64,000 nt of DNA from contig JAFTFT010000005.1 in the NCBI GenBank assembly GCA_017458335.1, positions 124,001 through 188,000 of the forward strand, read 5' to 3'. This DNA is from Oscillospiraceae bacterium. GTDB lineage: Bacteria > Bacillota > Clostridia > Oscillospirales > Oscillospiraceae. This document shows, piece after piece, positions 40,933 to 49,523 of this stretch. The first letter of the stretch is position 1. Each line of letters begins with the position of its first letter. The position numbers were made by a program, and so were the translations under genes. The notes beneath the pieces were generated by a model, which had not been told where the DNA came from, ran no database searches, and worked only from the letters and a program-made list of their open reading frames with translations.

Positions 40933-42573
40933 ATGGCCTGGTATGACGAAGCATTCTTTTATCACATCTATCCACTGGGGCTCTGCGAAGCGCCGAAGAC
41001 CAATTCCTACGGAAAAGAGGAGCACCGGCTCCGGGAACTTTGGCCCTGGGTGGAGCACCTGGAACGGCTCGGCGTGACGGGGCTGTACATCGGACCGCTC
41101 TTTGAGTCCGGCAGCCACGGCTATGATACCACGGACTACCGCCGGCTGGACCGGCGCCTCGGCAGCAACGAGGATCTGAAGGACTTCGTGCGGTACTGCC
41201 ATGAACACGGCATCCGGGTGGTGCTGGACGCGGTGTTCAACCACAGCGGCCGTGATTTCTTCGCTTTCCGCGACCTGAAGGAGAAAAGAGAGCGGTCGGA
41301 GTATCAGGACTGGTACTGTAATGTCAACTTTTGGAACAACAACGAGTATGGCGACGGCTTCTCCTACGACAACTGGGGCGGCTACAACCTGCTGGCAAAG
41401 TTCAACCTCCGCAATCCCCAGGTGGTGAACTACCACCAGGAGACCGTACGGTACTGGGTGTCGGAGTTTGACATCGACGGACTGCGCCTGGATACAGCGG
41501 ACGTGCTGGACTTTGACTTCATGCGGGCCCTGCGAAATCTCGCGAACACCGTGAAACCGGAATTCTGGCTGATGGGCGAGGTGATCCATGGCGAGTACCA
41601 GCGCTGGGTGAACCCCAGGATGCTGCATGCCGTGACGGACTACGCCCTGCACAAGGCGCTCTACAGCGGCCACAACGACCACAACTATTTCGAAATCGCG
41701 CATACGCTGAACCGCTTTATGCAGAACGGCGTCGACTGCCGCACGCTCTACAGTTTCGTGGACAACCACGACGTGGAGCGCATCCACACAAAGCTGAATG
41801 ACAAACGGCACTGGCTTCCGGTACATATCCTGCTCTTCTGCCTGCCGGGGATCCCCTCGGTGTATTACGGCTCGGAATTCGGGATCGACGGGCGGAAGGC
41901 CCGGGGCGGCTCCGACGATGAAATCCGGCCGCAGCTGAACCTGGACGAACTGCTCACCGGAGAGAATTCCTGTCTGGAAGCCGTCCGGGCACTGGGACAG
42001 ATCTACCGGCAGGAAAAAGCACTGGCCTGGGGAGATTATCATCAGCTGGTTCTGACCACAAAGCAGTATGCTTTTCGCAGAGGGGATGTCCTCGTTGCGG
42101 TGAACAACGACGGCGGTGAATGTGAACTCTCAATTCCCTGTGCCGACGGATCATACCGTGGGGCGCTGCACGGCGGCGCGTTCACGGCCGGGAACGGCAG
42201 GCTGAGCCTCCATCTCGGCCCCTGTGACGGCGAGATTCTGATCCCGGAGAGCCGGAGCACAGCGCGGTTTGAGCCGATCCGGACCGCGGTCCCGGAGCCG
42301 GAAGCGAAGGCGGGAGCGGAAAAAGCTCCCGTTGTGACAGCTACAGGAAAGGAAACGACAGCAACGGCAACCGAAAGCCCACTTACACAGGCACAGGCGG
42401 ATCATCCGCTCGACCTCTCCAAACCCTATGAACAGATGAACGTGGAGGAGCTGCAGGCGGCGATTCTGCAGAAGCTTGCCCATAACGGCCCGGTGACCGA
42501 CCAGATGCGCCGCGACGTGGCGGCCAATATCTGGAGAGATTCTTTGCTCAACTGGGTGAAGAGCTTCCGGTAA
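40933..42573 (+). CDS. GH13 alpha-amylase-family enzyme
   Basis: This 546-residue TIM-barrel glycoside hydrolase has the GH13 regions: DAVFNH, GLRLDTAD with nucleophile Asp187, WLMGEVIHG with acid/base Glu216, and FVDNHD with Asp280. No signal peptide, so it acts inside the cell, probably on maltodextrins or glycogen. Residues 460-546 are extra: a Thr/Ala/Glu linker followed by a helical module (PYEQMNVEELQAAILQKLA... RDVAANIWRDSLLNWVKSF) not part of the catalytic fold. No close neighbours in glycogen metabolism are seen. Confidence 0.88.
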   Translation: MAWYDEAFFYHIYPLGLCEAPKTNSYGKEEHRLRELWPWVEHLERLGVTGLYIGPLFESGSHGYDTTDYRRLDRRLGSNEDLKDFVRYCHEHGIRVVLDAVFNHSGRDFFAFRDLKEKRERSEYQDWYCNVNFWNNNEYGDGFSYDNWGGYNLLAKFNLRNPQVVNYHQETVRYWVSEFDIDGLRLDTADVLDFDFMRALRNLANTVKPEFWLMGEVIHGEYQRWVNPRMLHAVTDYALHKALYSGHNDHNYFEIAHTLNRFMQNGVDCRTLYSFVDNHDVERIHTKLNDKRHWLPVHILLFCLPGIPSVYYGSEFGIDGRKARGGSDDEIRPQLNLDELLTGENSCLEAVRALGQIYRQEKALAWGDYHQLVLTTKQYAFRRGDVLVAVNNDGGECELSIPCADGSYRGALHGGAFTAGNGRLSLHLGPCDGEILIPESRSTARFEPIRTAVPEPEAKAGAEKAPVVTATGKETTATATESPLTQAQADHPLDLSKPYEQMNVEELQAAILQKLAHNGPVTDQMRRDVAANIWRDSLLNWVKSFR

Positions 42574-42640
42574 TTCGTTGATTACCCTGTAAAAGGCCCC
42601 GTTGTACGGGATTGCTTCCAAATCTGACAGAATTGCAGAA

Positions 42641-42684
42641 TACTCCCCGACGGACATGATAGACCGTACGGGGAGTAATTTTTG
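42641..42684 (+). terminator. Terminator after the GH13 gene
   Basis: TACTCCCCG pairs with CGGGGAGTA (9 bp) with a 4-bp inner stem (ACGG/CCGT, one bulge), followed by ATTTTT. Confidence 0.8.
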
Positions 42685-42703
42685 GCGGCTCGAAAAAAAG
42701 TTC

Positions 42704-42731
42704 TTGCTTTATTTCGCTAATGTGGTATTAT
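42704..42731 (+). promoter_or_regulatory. Promoter of the amino-acid ABC transporter operon
   Basis: TTGCTT, a 16-base spacer and TATTAT, 35 bases before the start codon. Confidence 0.5.
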
Positions 42732-42765
42732 AGCAAAGTAAAAAATCACCTGAAGGAGAACAATC

Positions 42766-43611
42766 ATGAAAAAGATCCTCTCTATTGCACTTGCCCTGAC
42801 GATGCTCCTTGCCCTGGGCGTCACTGCTTTTGCCGCGGACGATCCTGTGGCGGACAGAACCTCTTTCGTGATGGGCATTGATCCGGAGTATCCTCCGTTC
42901 AGCTACCTCGGCGACGACGGCAACTACACCGGCTTTGACGTGGAAGTCTGCCAGGCGGTCTGCGACCTGCTGGGCTGGAAACTGGAAGTCTTCGGCGTGA
43001 ACTGGGACGAAAAACTGGTTCAGCTTGACTCCATGGAGTGCGACTGTGTCTGGTCCGGCATGACCATCCTCGACAGCATGAAGGAAGCCGGCTATGTAAT
43101 TTCCGAGCCCTATTATGACAACACCCAGGTCCTGGTCGTGAAGGCGGACAGCGGCTTTGCTTCTTCCGAAGATCTGGCCGGCAAGGTTGTGGCGGTTCAG
43201 CTCGGCACCTCCGGCGAAGCGCTGCTGAACGGCGATCTCAGTGATCTGGCGGCGACCTTCGAGAACGTCATCACCTGCGACAGCTTCCTGAAGTGCTTCA
43301 CCGAGCTCGAAGGCAACGCGGTTGACGCGGTATTTGTCGACCTGCCGGTTGCGGCCAGCTATGTGGCCAAACATGACGGCCTGAATGTCATCGACGAGAA
43401 CCTCGGCGCCGAGCAGTACGGCATTGCCTTCCGTTCCGGTGACGAGGCCCTCTGCGAAGCGGTCGATGCGGCGGTTCAGGAGCTGGTCGAGAACGGCACC
43501 TATGCCGAGATCGCGGCGAAGGAAGAGTATGCCGACATCGTCAACAATCTTCTGTTCCTGAGCGAGACGGAAGAAGCCGCCCCGGAGGCGGAAGCCGAAG
43601 CGGCAGCCTGA
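42766..43611 (+). CDS. Amino-acid ABC transporter substrate-binding protein
   Basis: This 281-residue protein has a signal peptide (MKKILSIALALTMLLALGVT then AFA) with a signal-peptidase-I type end and no lipobox Cys. The mature part is of the SBP_bac_3 family: FVMGIDPEYPPFSYLGDDGNYTGFDVEVCQAVCDLLGWKLE, SGMTILDSMKEAGYVISEPYYDNTQVLVVK, GTSGEALL. It binds a polar amino acid, identity unknown. The C-terminus is Glu/Ala-rich. It is followed by a stem-loop and the permease and ATPase genes. Confidence 0.9.
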   Translation: MKKILSIALALTMLLALGVTAFAADDPVADRTSFVMGIDPEYPPFSYLGDDGNYTGFDVEVCQAVCDLLGWKLEVFGVNWDEKLVQLDSMECDCVWSGMTILDSMKEAGYVISEPYYDNTQVLVVKADSGFASSEDLAGKVVAVQLGTSGEALLNGDLSDLAATFENVITCDSFLKCFTELEGNAVDAVFVDLPVAASYVAKHDGLNVIDENLGAEQYGIAFRSGDEALCEAVDAAVQELVENGTYAEIAAKEEYADIVNNLLFLSETEEAAPEAEAEAAA

Positions 43612-43642
43612 TGACGCAGGTACATCTGAAGACACAAGAAAG

Positions 43643-43672
43643 CCCGAAAGCGCACATTCGTGCGCTTTCGGG
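43643..43672 (+). other. Stem-loop between binding protein and permease genes
   Basis: CCCGAAAGCGCAC pairs perfectly with GTGCGCTTTCGGG (13 bp, 4-base loop), with no T run. It would protect the 3' end of the binding-protein message and give more binding protein than permease. Confidence 0.7.
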
Positions 43673-43724
43673 AAATTCTGTCTATAGAAGAGAATTCACG
43701 AAATAAAAGAACGAGGTTTTCCCT

Positions 43725-44372
43725 ATGTCCTTAATGACAATGATCATCAAGATGAGCGAAGGTCTGTCCAAGACCTGCGCGATCTTCTTCCTGACCCTGC
43801 TGTTCTCCCTCCCGCTGGGCATGATTGTGGCGCTGCTGCGCATGAGCAAGATCAAGATCGTCTCGGCGGTCACACGCTTCATCATCACGATCCTGCGCGG
43901 CACGCCGCTGATGCTGCAGCTGCTGGCGGTGACCTACGGGCCGTACTACCTCTTCGGGGCGAACGTGGCCCGGAACAAGCTGATCCCGGTTGTGATCGCG
44001 TTTTCCATCAACTACGCGGCCTACTTTGCGGAGATCTACCGCGGGGGAATCGAGTCGATCCCGGTGGGGCAGTATGAAGCCGCCGAGGTTCTGGGATATA
44101 CAAAGTTCCAGACCTTTATGCGGATCATTCTCCCCCAGGTGATCAAGCGCATCATGCCCAGCGTGACCAATGAGGTTGTAACCCTGGTGAAGGACACCTC
44201 GATGGCCTTCACGGTCTCTTATCAGGAGATGTTCACCATCGGCAAGCAGATCGCAAACTCCCAGACCAGTTTCATGCCGTTCCTGGTGGCGGGCGCCTTC
44301 TACTACATCTTCAACGTGATCGTCGACTGGGTCATGGGGCGGATCGAGAAGCGGCTGGACTACTATCGTTGA
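43725..44372 (+). CDS. Amino-acid ABC transporter permease
   Basis: This 215-residue integral membrane protein has the His/Glu/Gln-type permease pattern: FFLTLLFSLPLGMIVALLRMS, LRGTPLMLQLLAV, FSINYAAYFAEIYRGGIESIPVGQYEAAEVLGYTKFQTFMRIILPQVIK (the EAA loop that contacts the ATPase), and KDTSMAF. It forms a homodimer in the membrane with the binding protein and ATPase encoded on either side. Confidence 0.92.
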   Translation: MSLMTMIIKMSEGLSKTCAIFFLTLLFSLPLGMIVALLRMSKIKIVSAVTRFIITILRGTPLMLQLLAVTYGPYYLFGANVARNKLIPVVIAFSINYAAYFAEIYRGGIESIPVGQYEAAEVLGYTKFQTFMRIILPQVIKRIMPSVTNEVVTLVKDTSMAFTVSYQEMFTIGKQIANSQTSFMPFLVAGAFYYIFNVIVDWVMGRIEKRLDYYR

Positions 44373-44387
44373 GAGGAAAGGGAAGAT

Positions 44388-45173
44388 ATGGCAGAGAACA
44401 AGAACAACAGTGCGGAAAAGGCGAAGGCCTCCAGCATCCTCGAAATCCGCAGTCTTCAGAAGGCCTTCGGCGGGCACGTCGTGCTGAAGGACATCTCCCT
44501 CTCGGTGGAGCGCGGCAACGTCATCTCCATCATCGGCCCCTCCGGTTCCGGAAAGTCGACCCTGCTGCGCTGTGCGTCCTTCCTTGAAACGGCCGACGGC
44601 GGCGACATTCTCTATGACGGCAAGTACGCCATGCATGACGGAGTCTATGCCTCGAAGGCGGAACTGAACCGCTGCAGAACGCGCTTCGGTCTGGTGTTCC
44701 AGAACTTTAACCTGTTTCCGCATTACTCCGTTCTGCGCAACGTCTCCGAGCCGCCCATCATCCACGGGGTGGATAAGGAAACGGCGCGGGAGCGTGCCAT
44801 GGAGCTGCTGAAGAAGATGGGACTTGACGGGAAAGAAAACGCCTATCCCTTCCAGCTCTCCGGCGGCCAGCAGCAGCGTGTCGCCATTGCCCGTGCCCTG
44901 GCGCTGAACCCCGAGGTGCTCTACTTTGACGAGCCCACCAGTGCCCTGGACCCGGAACTCACCGGCGAAGTGCTGAAGGTGATCAAGCAGCTCGCGGAGG
45001 ACAAGATGACCATGGTGGTCGTCACGCATGAGATGCCCTTTGCACGCGCGGTCAGCAACCACGTCATCTTCATGGACGGCGGCGTGATCGTCGAGGAGGG
45101 ACACCCGGAGGCCGTTTTCGGCAATCCGACCCAGGAGAGAACCAGGCAATTCCTGAGGAACTATCAAAGATGA
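44388..45173 (+). CDS. Amino-acid ABC transporter ATP-binding protein
   Basis: This 261-residue ATPase has Walker [11 protein letters not shown]-loop [13 protein letters not shown], signature [15 protein letters not shown], Walker [15 protein letters not shown] and the H-loop VVTHEM. It belongs to the polar amino-acid group (GlnQ/HisP-like). The stop overlaps the start of the racemase gene (ATGA), tying uptake to racemisation. Confidence 0.94.
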   Translation: MAENKNNSAEKAKASSILEIRSLQKAFGGHVVLKDISLSVERGNVISIIGPSGSGKSTLLRCASFLETADGGDILYDGKYAMHDGVYASKAELNRCRTRFGLVFQNFNLFPHYSVLRNVSEPPIIHGVDKETARERAMELLKKMGLDGKENAYPFQLSGGQQQRVAIARALALNPEVLYFDEPTSALDPELTGEVLKVIKQLAEDKMTMVVVTHEMPFARAVSNHVIFMDGGVIVEEGHPEAVFGNPTQERTRQFLRNYQR

Positions 45174-45955
45174 CGGGACCTCTTTCCTATGCACTTCTGG
45201 ATCCCACAGGAAATATGACCCTCCTGGCTGAGACGCCCGTACCCGAGGCAGCTCAGCCCCTGACTGCGAAGCGGCTGATGGCGCTGGAACCGGCCACGGA
45301 ACAGGTGGGCTTTGTCTCTGAGACGGAGGACGGCATCGGCCTGCGGATGGCGGGAGGGGAGTTCTGCGGCAACGCCTCGATGAGCGCCGCGGTGCTGTAC
45401 CTGCTGCGCAAGGGCATGGATGGCGGAGAAGTGACCGTCCGTGTGAGCGGGACGCCTGATCCTGTGTCCGTTACCGCGGAGAGACTGCCGGACGGCTCCT
45501 GGCAGGGCTGTGTCGAAATGCCTCGCCCGTTGTCTGTGAGAAAAGAATGCTTCCCGGACGGAAGCGAACGACCGGTGATTCGCTTCCCGGGGATCACCCA
45601 TGTGGTGCTGGAAACCGAGATGGACCGGACAGAGGCCGAGCGGCTGGCGCCGGTCTGGTGCAGGGAACTGGAGAGCGAAGCGCTGGGCCTCATGTTTCTG
45701 GATCGGGAGCGGGGCGTTCTGAAGCCCCTGGTCTATGTCCCCTCTGCGGACACCCTGTTCTGGGAGTCCTCCTGTGCCAGCGGGACCACTGCGGTGGGGG
45801 CTTATCTCGCGGCGGAGTCCGGTACGGCGGTCCGCATGCCGCTGAAACAGCCGGGCGGCACCCTGGAAATCGAAGCGGATCCGGACGGAAAGCTCCTCCT
45901 GAAGGGCAGCGTAAGACTGGTCCGTCAGATGAGCGGCGTGCGGCCGGAAGGATAA
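45170..45955 (+). CDS. CntK-like amino-acid racemase of the DapF fold
   Basis: This 261-residue protein shows two pseudo-symmetric halves, each with one catalytic Cys: [11 protein letters not shown] (Cys66) and WESSCASGT (Cys202). The DPTGNMTLL start, EQVGF, KPLVYVP and [10 protein letters not shown] segments resemble the histidine racemase CntK more than diaminopimelate epimerase: the second Cys of the DapF CGNGxRC motif is Ser here, as in CntK. It would interconvert L- and D-forms of an amino acid, possibly histidine. It is coupled to an amino-acid transporter. No metallophore synthase (CntL/CntM) is in the window. Confidence 0.78.
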   Translation: MTGPLSYALLDPTGNMTLLAETPVPEAAQPLTAKRLMALEPATEQVGFVSETEDGIGLRMAGGEFCGNASMSAAVLYLLRKGMDGGEVTVRVSGTPDPVSVTAERLPDGSWQGCVEMPRPLSVRKECFPDGSERPVIRFPGITHVVLETEMDRTEAERLAPVWCRELESEALGLMFLDRERGVLKPLVYVPSADTLFWESSCASGTTAVGAYLAAESGTAVRMPLKQPGGTLEIEADPDGKLLLKGSVRLVRQMSGVRPEG

Positions 45956-45986
45956 TCAAGCCGACGGAGTCGGCTCCATACAGAAT

Positions 45987-46034
45987 ATCGCCCCTCTGCG
46001 CCAAAGAAAGATGACGCAGAGGGGCGATGGTTTT
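45987..46034 (+). terminator. Terminator of the transporter/racemase operon
   Basis: ATCGCCCCTCTGCG pairs perfectly with CGCAGAGGGGCGAT (14 bp, 14-base loop), followed by GGTTTT. It may also serve the convergent Hsp33 gene. Confidence 0.8.
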
Positions 46035-46065
46035 ACAGATCTGCTGGTTCTCGGCAGCTTCCGGG

Positions 46066-46950
46066 TCAGCTCTCTGACCCGGCTCCGGTCCGGAGGGCGA
46101 GGAGCTCTTCCGGTGTGAAGACATACTGCTTGCCGCAGAACTGGCAGGAGACCTCGGTGGGGGCCTTTTCGGCGGCCAGCTCCTCCAGCGTCTCATCGCC
46201 GGAGCTCTTCAGGGCGGCCTCAATGCGCTCCCGGCTGCAGTAACAGCGGTAGTTCACCTTATCCGTTGCCAGAATTTCCGGCTCCAGACCGCGGAGCACC
46301 TGATGCAGAACCTCTTCCGCACCGTCCTCATGCAGGATGGTGGTGAGCTGGTCCATCATGAAGATGTTGTCCTCAATCTTCTGGATCAGCTCTTCCGGCG
46401 CGCCGGGAAGCAACTGCACCAGAAAGCCTCCCGCGGCGAGAATATGCTTGTCCGTTCCGACCAGAACGCCGAGACCGCAGGCCGAAGGGACCTGCTCGCT
46501 CTCCACCAGATAGGCGGTCAGGTCCTCCGCGACCTCGCCGGAGATGAGCTCGACGCTGCCGATATACGGCTCGCGCAGACCGAGATCCCGGCTGACGGTC
46601 AGGGTTCCGTCCCGGCCGATCAGACCTCCGACATCCAGCTTCCCGTCGGCTCTTGACGGGAGATCCGCCGCCGGCTCGTCCACATAGCCGCGGACATTTC
46701 CGGCGCTGTCGGAGACGGCCACGACATTTCCCACCGGGCCGCCGCCGCTGAGGCGCAGCGTGAGGGTATCCTTTTCGCCCTTCATGGCGTTGCCGAGCAG
46801 GGAGGCCCCGAGAAGCGCCCTGCCGAGAGCCGCAGAGGCTGTCGGGCTGAGCCCGTGGACGGTTCTGGCCTCTTCTACCATTTCAGGTGCGGAGATCACC
46901 GCGATCTTGATCATGTCGTCTGCGGCGACCGCACGTATAATCTGTCCCAT
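46066..46950 (-). CDS. hslO: Redox-regulated chaperone Hsp33
   Basis: This 294-residue protein starts MGQIIRAVAADDMIKIAVISAPEMVEEARTVHGLSPTASAALGRALLGASLLG. It ends with the zinc/redox switch CxC...CxxC (RCYCSRERI and VSCQFCGKQY) of Hsp33. On oxidative stress zinc is lost, disulfides form and the chaperone is activated in the cytoplasm. The start at MGQII has a distant AAAGGA site; the frame is open further upstream but without homology. Confidence 0.93.
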   Translation of the reverse strand: MGQIIRAVAADDMIKIAVISAPEMVEEARTVHGLSPTASAALGRALLGASLLGNAMKGEKDTLTLRLSGGGPVGNVVAVSDSAGNVRGYVDEPAADLPSRADGKLDVGGLIGRDGTLTVSRDLGLREPYIGSVELISGEVAEDLTAYLVESEQVPSACGLGVLVGTDKHILAAGGFLVQLLPGAPEELIQKIEDNIFMMDQLTTILHEDGAEEVLHQVLRGLEPEILATDKVNYRCYCSRERIEAALKSSGDETLEELAAEKAPTEVSCQFCGKQYVFTPEELLALRTGAGSES

Positions 46951-47064
46951 TTTCAGATACGATCCTTTCCGCTCCGGGCTGCCCCGGAGATTCTGTCCGC
47001 TATCATACTCCCTCATCGGGCCGCACGTCAAGAGCGTGGGAAACAAGGTTCTGGACGATTCCGC

Positions 47065-47733
47065 TCAGGAGGGGTCAGCGCGCCCGCGCCGGGGGAGAAG
47101 CACAACGGCGGCCACACCCAGACCGATCACAAGAGAAACACAAAGCACGATGACCACGTGGATATGGGATGCGGTTTTCGCACTCTGGATCTGCGCGTTC
47201 ATCCTTGAAAAGGTCCCGGAGGCGGCGTCGTAATAAAGTCCGCCGGACAGATCCGCTTTTCCGCGGGAGACAATGCCGTCCGCTTTGGCTGTGGGGATCA
47301 TTCTGGCCAGGGATCCGCGGCTCTGAATGGAAAGCTGGGGGAGGGCTTTGTTGATCACCACAAGCGAGGCGCTCTCCTTGCCAAAAAGCGCATCCAGCTT
47401 TTCATCGGCCTTTGTCCGTACCTCGGAAGCTTCTCCCCTCGTGGACCAGAAGGCAATGCTGCCGTATTCCGTCATGGGGCTCATGTCTTCCAGGAGCTTG
47501 CGTTCTTCTGACGAGGTCAGCAGATCGATATCGTCCTCAATCACAACGCGAAAGCCGGTTTTGGAGTTCTTCCAGGTCAGGCCGTTTTCGGTGATGCTGC
47601 CGAAGTTCGGCATGTTGAGATAGGGGTCAAAGCTGTCCTTCGGCGCGGCATAACAGAAGCACTTCAGCTGCGGCAGAACCAGAAGAACAAGCAGAAACAG
47701 GGCCAGAACACGACGCAGGGGTCGTTCCGACAT
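47065..47733 (-). CDS. Secreted or anchored TPM-domain protein
   Basis: This 222-residue protein has a signal peptide (RRVLALFLLVLLVLPQLKCFC). A TPM domain follows (about 60-160; FRVVIEDDIDLLTSSEERKLLEDMSPMTEYGSIAFWS), then a C-terminal membrane segment (HVVIVLCVSLVIGLGVAAVVLL) with a basic tail. TPM proteins (YgcG-like) are envelope proteins of little-known function. The start follows AAAGGAG. It lies 115 bases downstream of Hsp33's start in the same direction but is transcribed first. Confidence 0.8.
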   Translation of the reverse strand: MSERPLRRVLALFLLVLLVLPQLKCFCYAAPKDSFDPYLNMPNFGSITENGLTWKNSKTGFRVVIEDDIDLLTSSEERKLLEDMSPMTEYGSIAFWSTRGEASEVRTKADEKLDALFGKESASLVVINKALPQLSIQSRGSLARMIPTAKADGIVSRGKADLSGGLYYDAASGTFSRMNAQIQSAKTASHIHVVIVLCVSLVIGLGVAAVVLLPRRGRADPS

Positions 47734-47892
47734 TGTTATCGTCTCCTTTCCGCTCAGATGCGGGCCCGCTCCGAAAGGGAGAGAGGACCGCTTTCGCCGT
47801 TATTCTACCCTCCGGCGAGGGAAAAAGCAATCGAAGGAATCTGAATAATTCTGAAGAGAAATACAGCCCGGACGAAATATTAAAAATAAAGC

Positions 47893-47932
47893 TTTACTTT
47901 TCAGAGACATGCGCGTATAATTGCATACAATT
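47893..47932 (+). promoter_or_regulatory. Promoter and GntR-type operator of the citrate synthase operon
   Basis: TTTACT (47893-47898), a 17-base spacer and TATAAT (47916-47921). An inverted repeat AATTG-CATA-CAATT (47919-47932) covers the end of the -10 box and start site, a shape bound by FadR/VanR-type GntR proteins; such a gene lies in the operon. Confidence 0.55.
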
Positions 47933-47984
47933 ACACAATCATAGCAAAACACGCGTGCGCGTAAGCACAGCGAGGAGGAACCCC

Positions 47985-49364
47985 ATGCTGGAACTGTCTA
48001 CCAAAACCAATCTGCTCGAAGAGAACGATTACCGCTATTCTCTGCAGGATGTCAAAGACCCGGTCCTGTACCGGGATGTCTATAATTACGAAGAGATCCC
48101 CAAGGTCGCCTTCAACCACCGGCGCGTGCCCATCTCGATGCCGGAGGATATCTGGATCACGGACACGTCCTTCCGCGACGGGCAGCAGGCCTTTCATCCG
48201 TATACGCCGGAGCAGATCGAGACGCTCTACAAGCTGATGTCCAAGCTCGGCGGCCCCTACGGAATCATCCGTCAGACGGAATTCTTCATCTACTCGAAAA
48301 AAGACCGCGAGGCCATCGAGCGCTGCCGCAGCCTGGGACTGAAGTTCCCGGAGATCACCACCTGGATCCGCGCCAGCCGGGAAGATTTCAAGGCGGTCAA
48401 GGACCTGGGCATCCGGGAAACCGGGATTCTGGTTTCCTGCAGCGACTACCACATCTTCAAGAAGCTGAAAAAGACCCGCCGGGAAGCCATGGAGATGTAC
48501 CTTGCGACCGTGAAGGACGCATTTGATGCCGGCGTCATGCCGCGCTGCCACCTGGAGGATGTCACGAGGGCGGACTTCTACGGCTTTGTGGTGCCGTTTG
48601 TCAATGAGCTGATGAAGCTTTCGGATGAGGCGGGGATCCCGGTGCGCATCCGGGCCTGCGACACGATGGGCTACGGCGTGCCGTACACTGAGGTCGCGCT
48701 GCCGCGCAGCGTCCCCGGCATTGTCTACGGCCTGCAGCACTACTCCGGCGTTCAGAGCGAGTATCTCGAGTGGCACGGCCACAACGACTTCTACAAAGCC
48801 GTCTCAAACGCCGCGACGGCCTGGCTCTACGGCGCCAGCGGCGTCAACTGCACCCTGCTCGGCATCGGCGAGCGTACCGGAAATGTTCCCCTGGAGGCGA
48901 TGGTGATGGAATACGCCTCTCTGCGCGGCTCCCTGGACGGCATGGATCCGACGGTAATTACCGAGATCGCCGACTATTACAAAAATGAGATCGGCTACAG
49001 CATTCCACCCATGACCCCCTTCGTGGGACGTAACTTCAATGTCACCCGCGCCGGCATCCACGCAGACGGGCTTTTGAAGGATGAGGAGATCTACAATATC
49101 TTCGACACGGATAAGATCCTGAAGCGTCCTGCGTCCGTCGCGGTCGGCAAGAACTCGGGACTTGCGGGCATCGCCTACTGGGTGAACCAGAACTACGGTC
49201 TGACCGGCGCGATGGAACTGAATAAGCAGAGTCCGCTGGTGGTCAGGCTGAAGGAATGGGTCGACAGCCAGTATGAGGATGGGCGCACGGCGTCCCTGTC
49301 CAACGAAGAGCTGGAAGGAAAGATCAGCGAGCTCTCCGGCGGCGTCCTGAAGTGCATTCATTAA
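47985..49364 (+). CDS. Re-citrate synthase (isopropylmalate/homocitrate synthase family)
   Basis: This 459-residue TIM-barrel acyltransferase (ATG after GAGGAGG) begins the catalytic domain with WITDTSFRDGQQA and has LGGPYGIIRQTEFFIYSKKDREAIERC, ACDTMGYGV and EWHGHNDFYKAVSNAATAWLYGASGVNCTLLGIGERTGN, the metal-binding HxH region. The pattern matches the Clostridium kluyveri Re-citrate synthase group, not leucine-pathway isopropylmalate synthases: there is no regulatory LeuA dimer domain. It would make citrate from oxaloacetate and acetyl-CoA for glutamate synthesis. The isocitrate dehydrogenase in the same operon supports this; aconitase is not in the window. Confidence 0.88.
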   Translation: MLELSTKTNLLEENDYRYSLQDVKDPVLYRDVYNYEEIPKVAFNHRRVPISMPEDIWITDTSFRDGQQAFHPYTPEQIETLYKLMSKLGGPYGIIRQTEFFIYSKKDREAIERCRSLGLKFPEITTWIRASREDFKAVKDLGIRETGILVSCSDYHIFKKLKKTRREAMEMYLATVKDAFDAGVMPRCHLEDVTRADFYGFVVPFVNELMKLSDEAGIPVRIRACDTMGYGVPYTEVALPRSVPGIVYGLQHYSGVQSEYLEWHGHNDFYKAVSNAATAWLYGASGVNCTLLGIGERTGNVPLEAMVMEYASLRGSLDGMDPTVITEIADYYKNEIGYSIPPMTPFVGRNFNVTRAGIHADGLLKDEEIYNIFDTDKILKRPASVAVGKNSGLAGIAYWVNQNYGLTGAMELNKQSPLVVRLKEWVDSQYEDGRTASLSNEELEGKISELSGGVLKCIH

Positions 49365-49369
49365 TTTTT

Positions 49370-49387
49370 GAGACGATACGGAGATTG
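49370..49387 (+). repeat. 18-bp direct repeat, copy 1
   Basis: GAGACGATACGGAGATTG lies 5 bases after the stop of the citrate synthase gene, repeated exactly at 49496-49513, just before the GntR ribosome site. Confidence 0.85.
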
Positions 49388-49411
49388 AAAAAATCGTATC
49401 TCTCGTTTCCT

Positions 49412-49444
49412 CGATTCGAAACCCAACGGAGTGGTTTTGAATCG
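49412..49444 (+). other. Stable hairpin in the leader of the GntR gene
   Basis: CGATTCGAAACC pairs with GGTTTTGAATCG (12 bp, one G-U) around a 9-base loop, between the two 18-bp direct repeats. It could slow transcription or control translation of the regulator. Confidence 0.65.
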
Positions 49445-49495
49445 AAACGCGACGAGCATCGGAGTGAGCGAGCTTTCGTCACGCTTGACGGAAGC

Positions 49496-49513
49496 GAGAC
49501 GATACGGAGATTG
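49496..49513 (+). repeat. 18-bp direct repeat, copy 2
   Basis: Exact copy of the sequence at 49370-49387, 126 bases downstream. Two copies bracketing the intergenic region could be sites for the autoregulating GntR protein or for RNA pairing. Confidence 0.85.
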
Positions 49514-49523
49514 TGAGGAGCTA

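Noticed and set aside
45170-45955. Diaminopimelate epimerase (dapF)
   Set aside because: The fold is right but the first-half motif is CGNASMS rather than CGNGxRC; the match is better to CntK-type racemases, and the operon is a transporter operon.
47985-49364. Leucine-pathway 2-isopropylmalate synthase
   Set aside because: No C-terminal regulatory domain and no leuBCD genes nearby; sequence motifs fit the Re-citrate synthase group.
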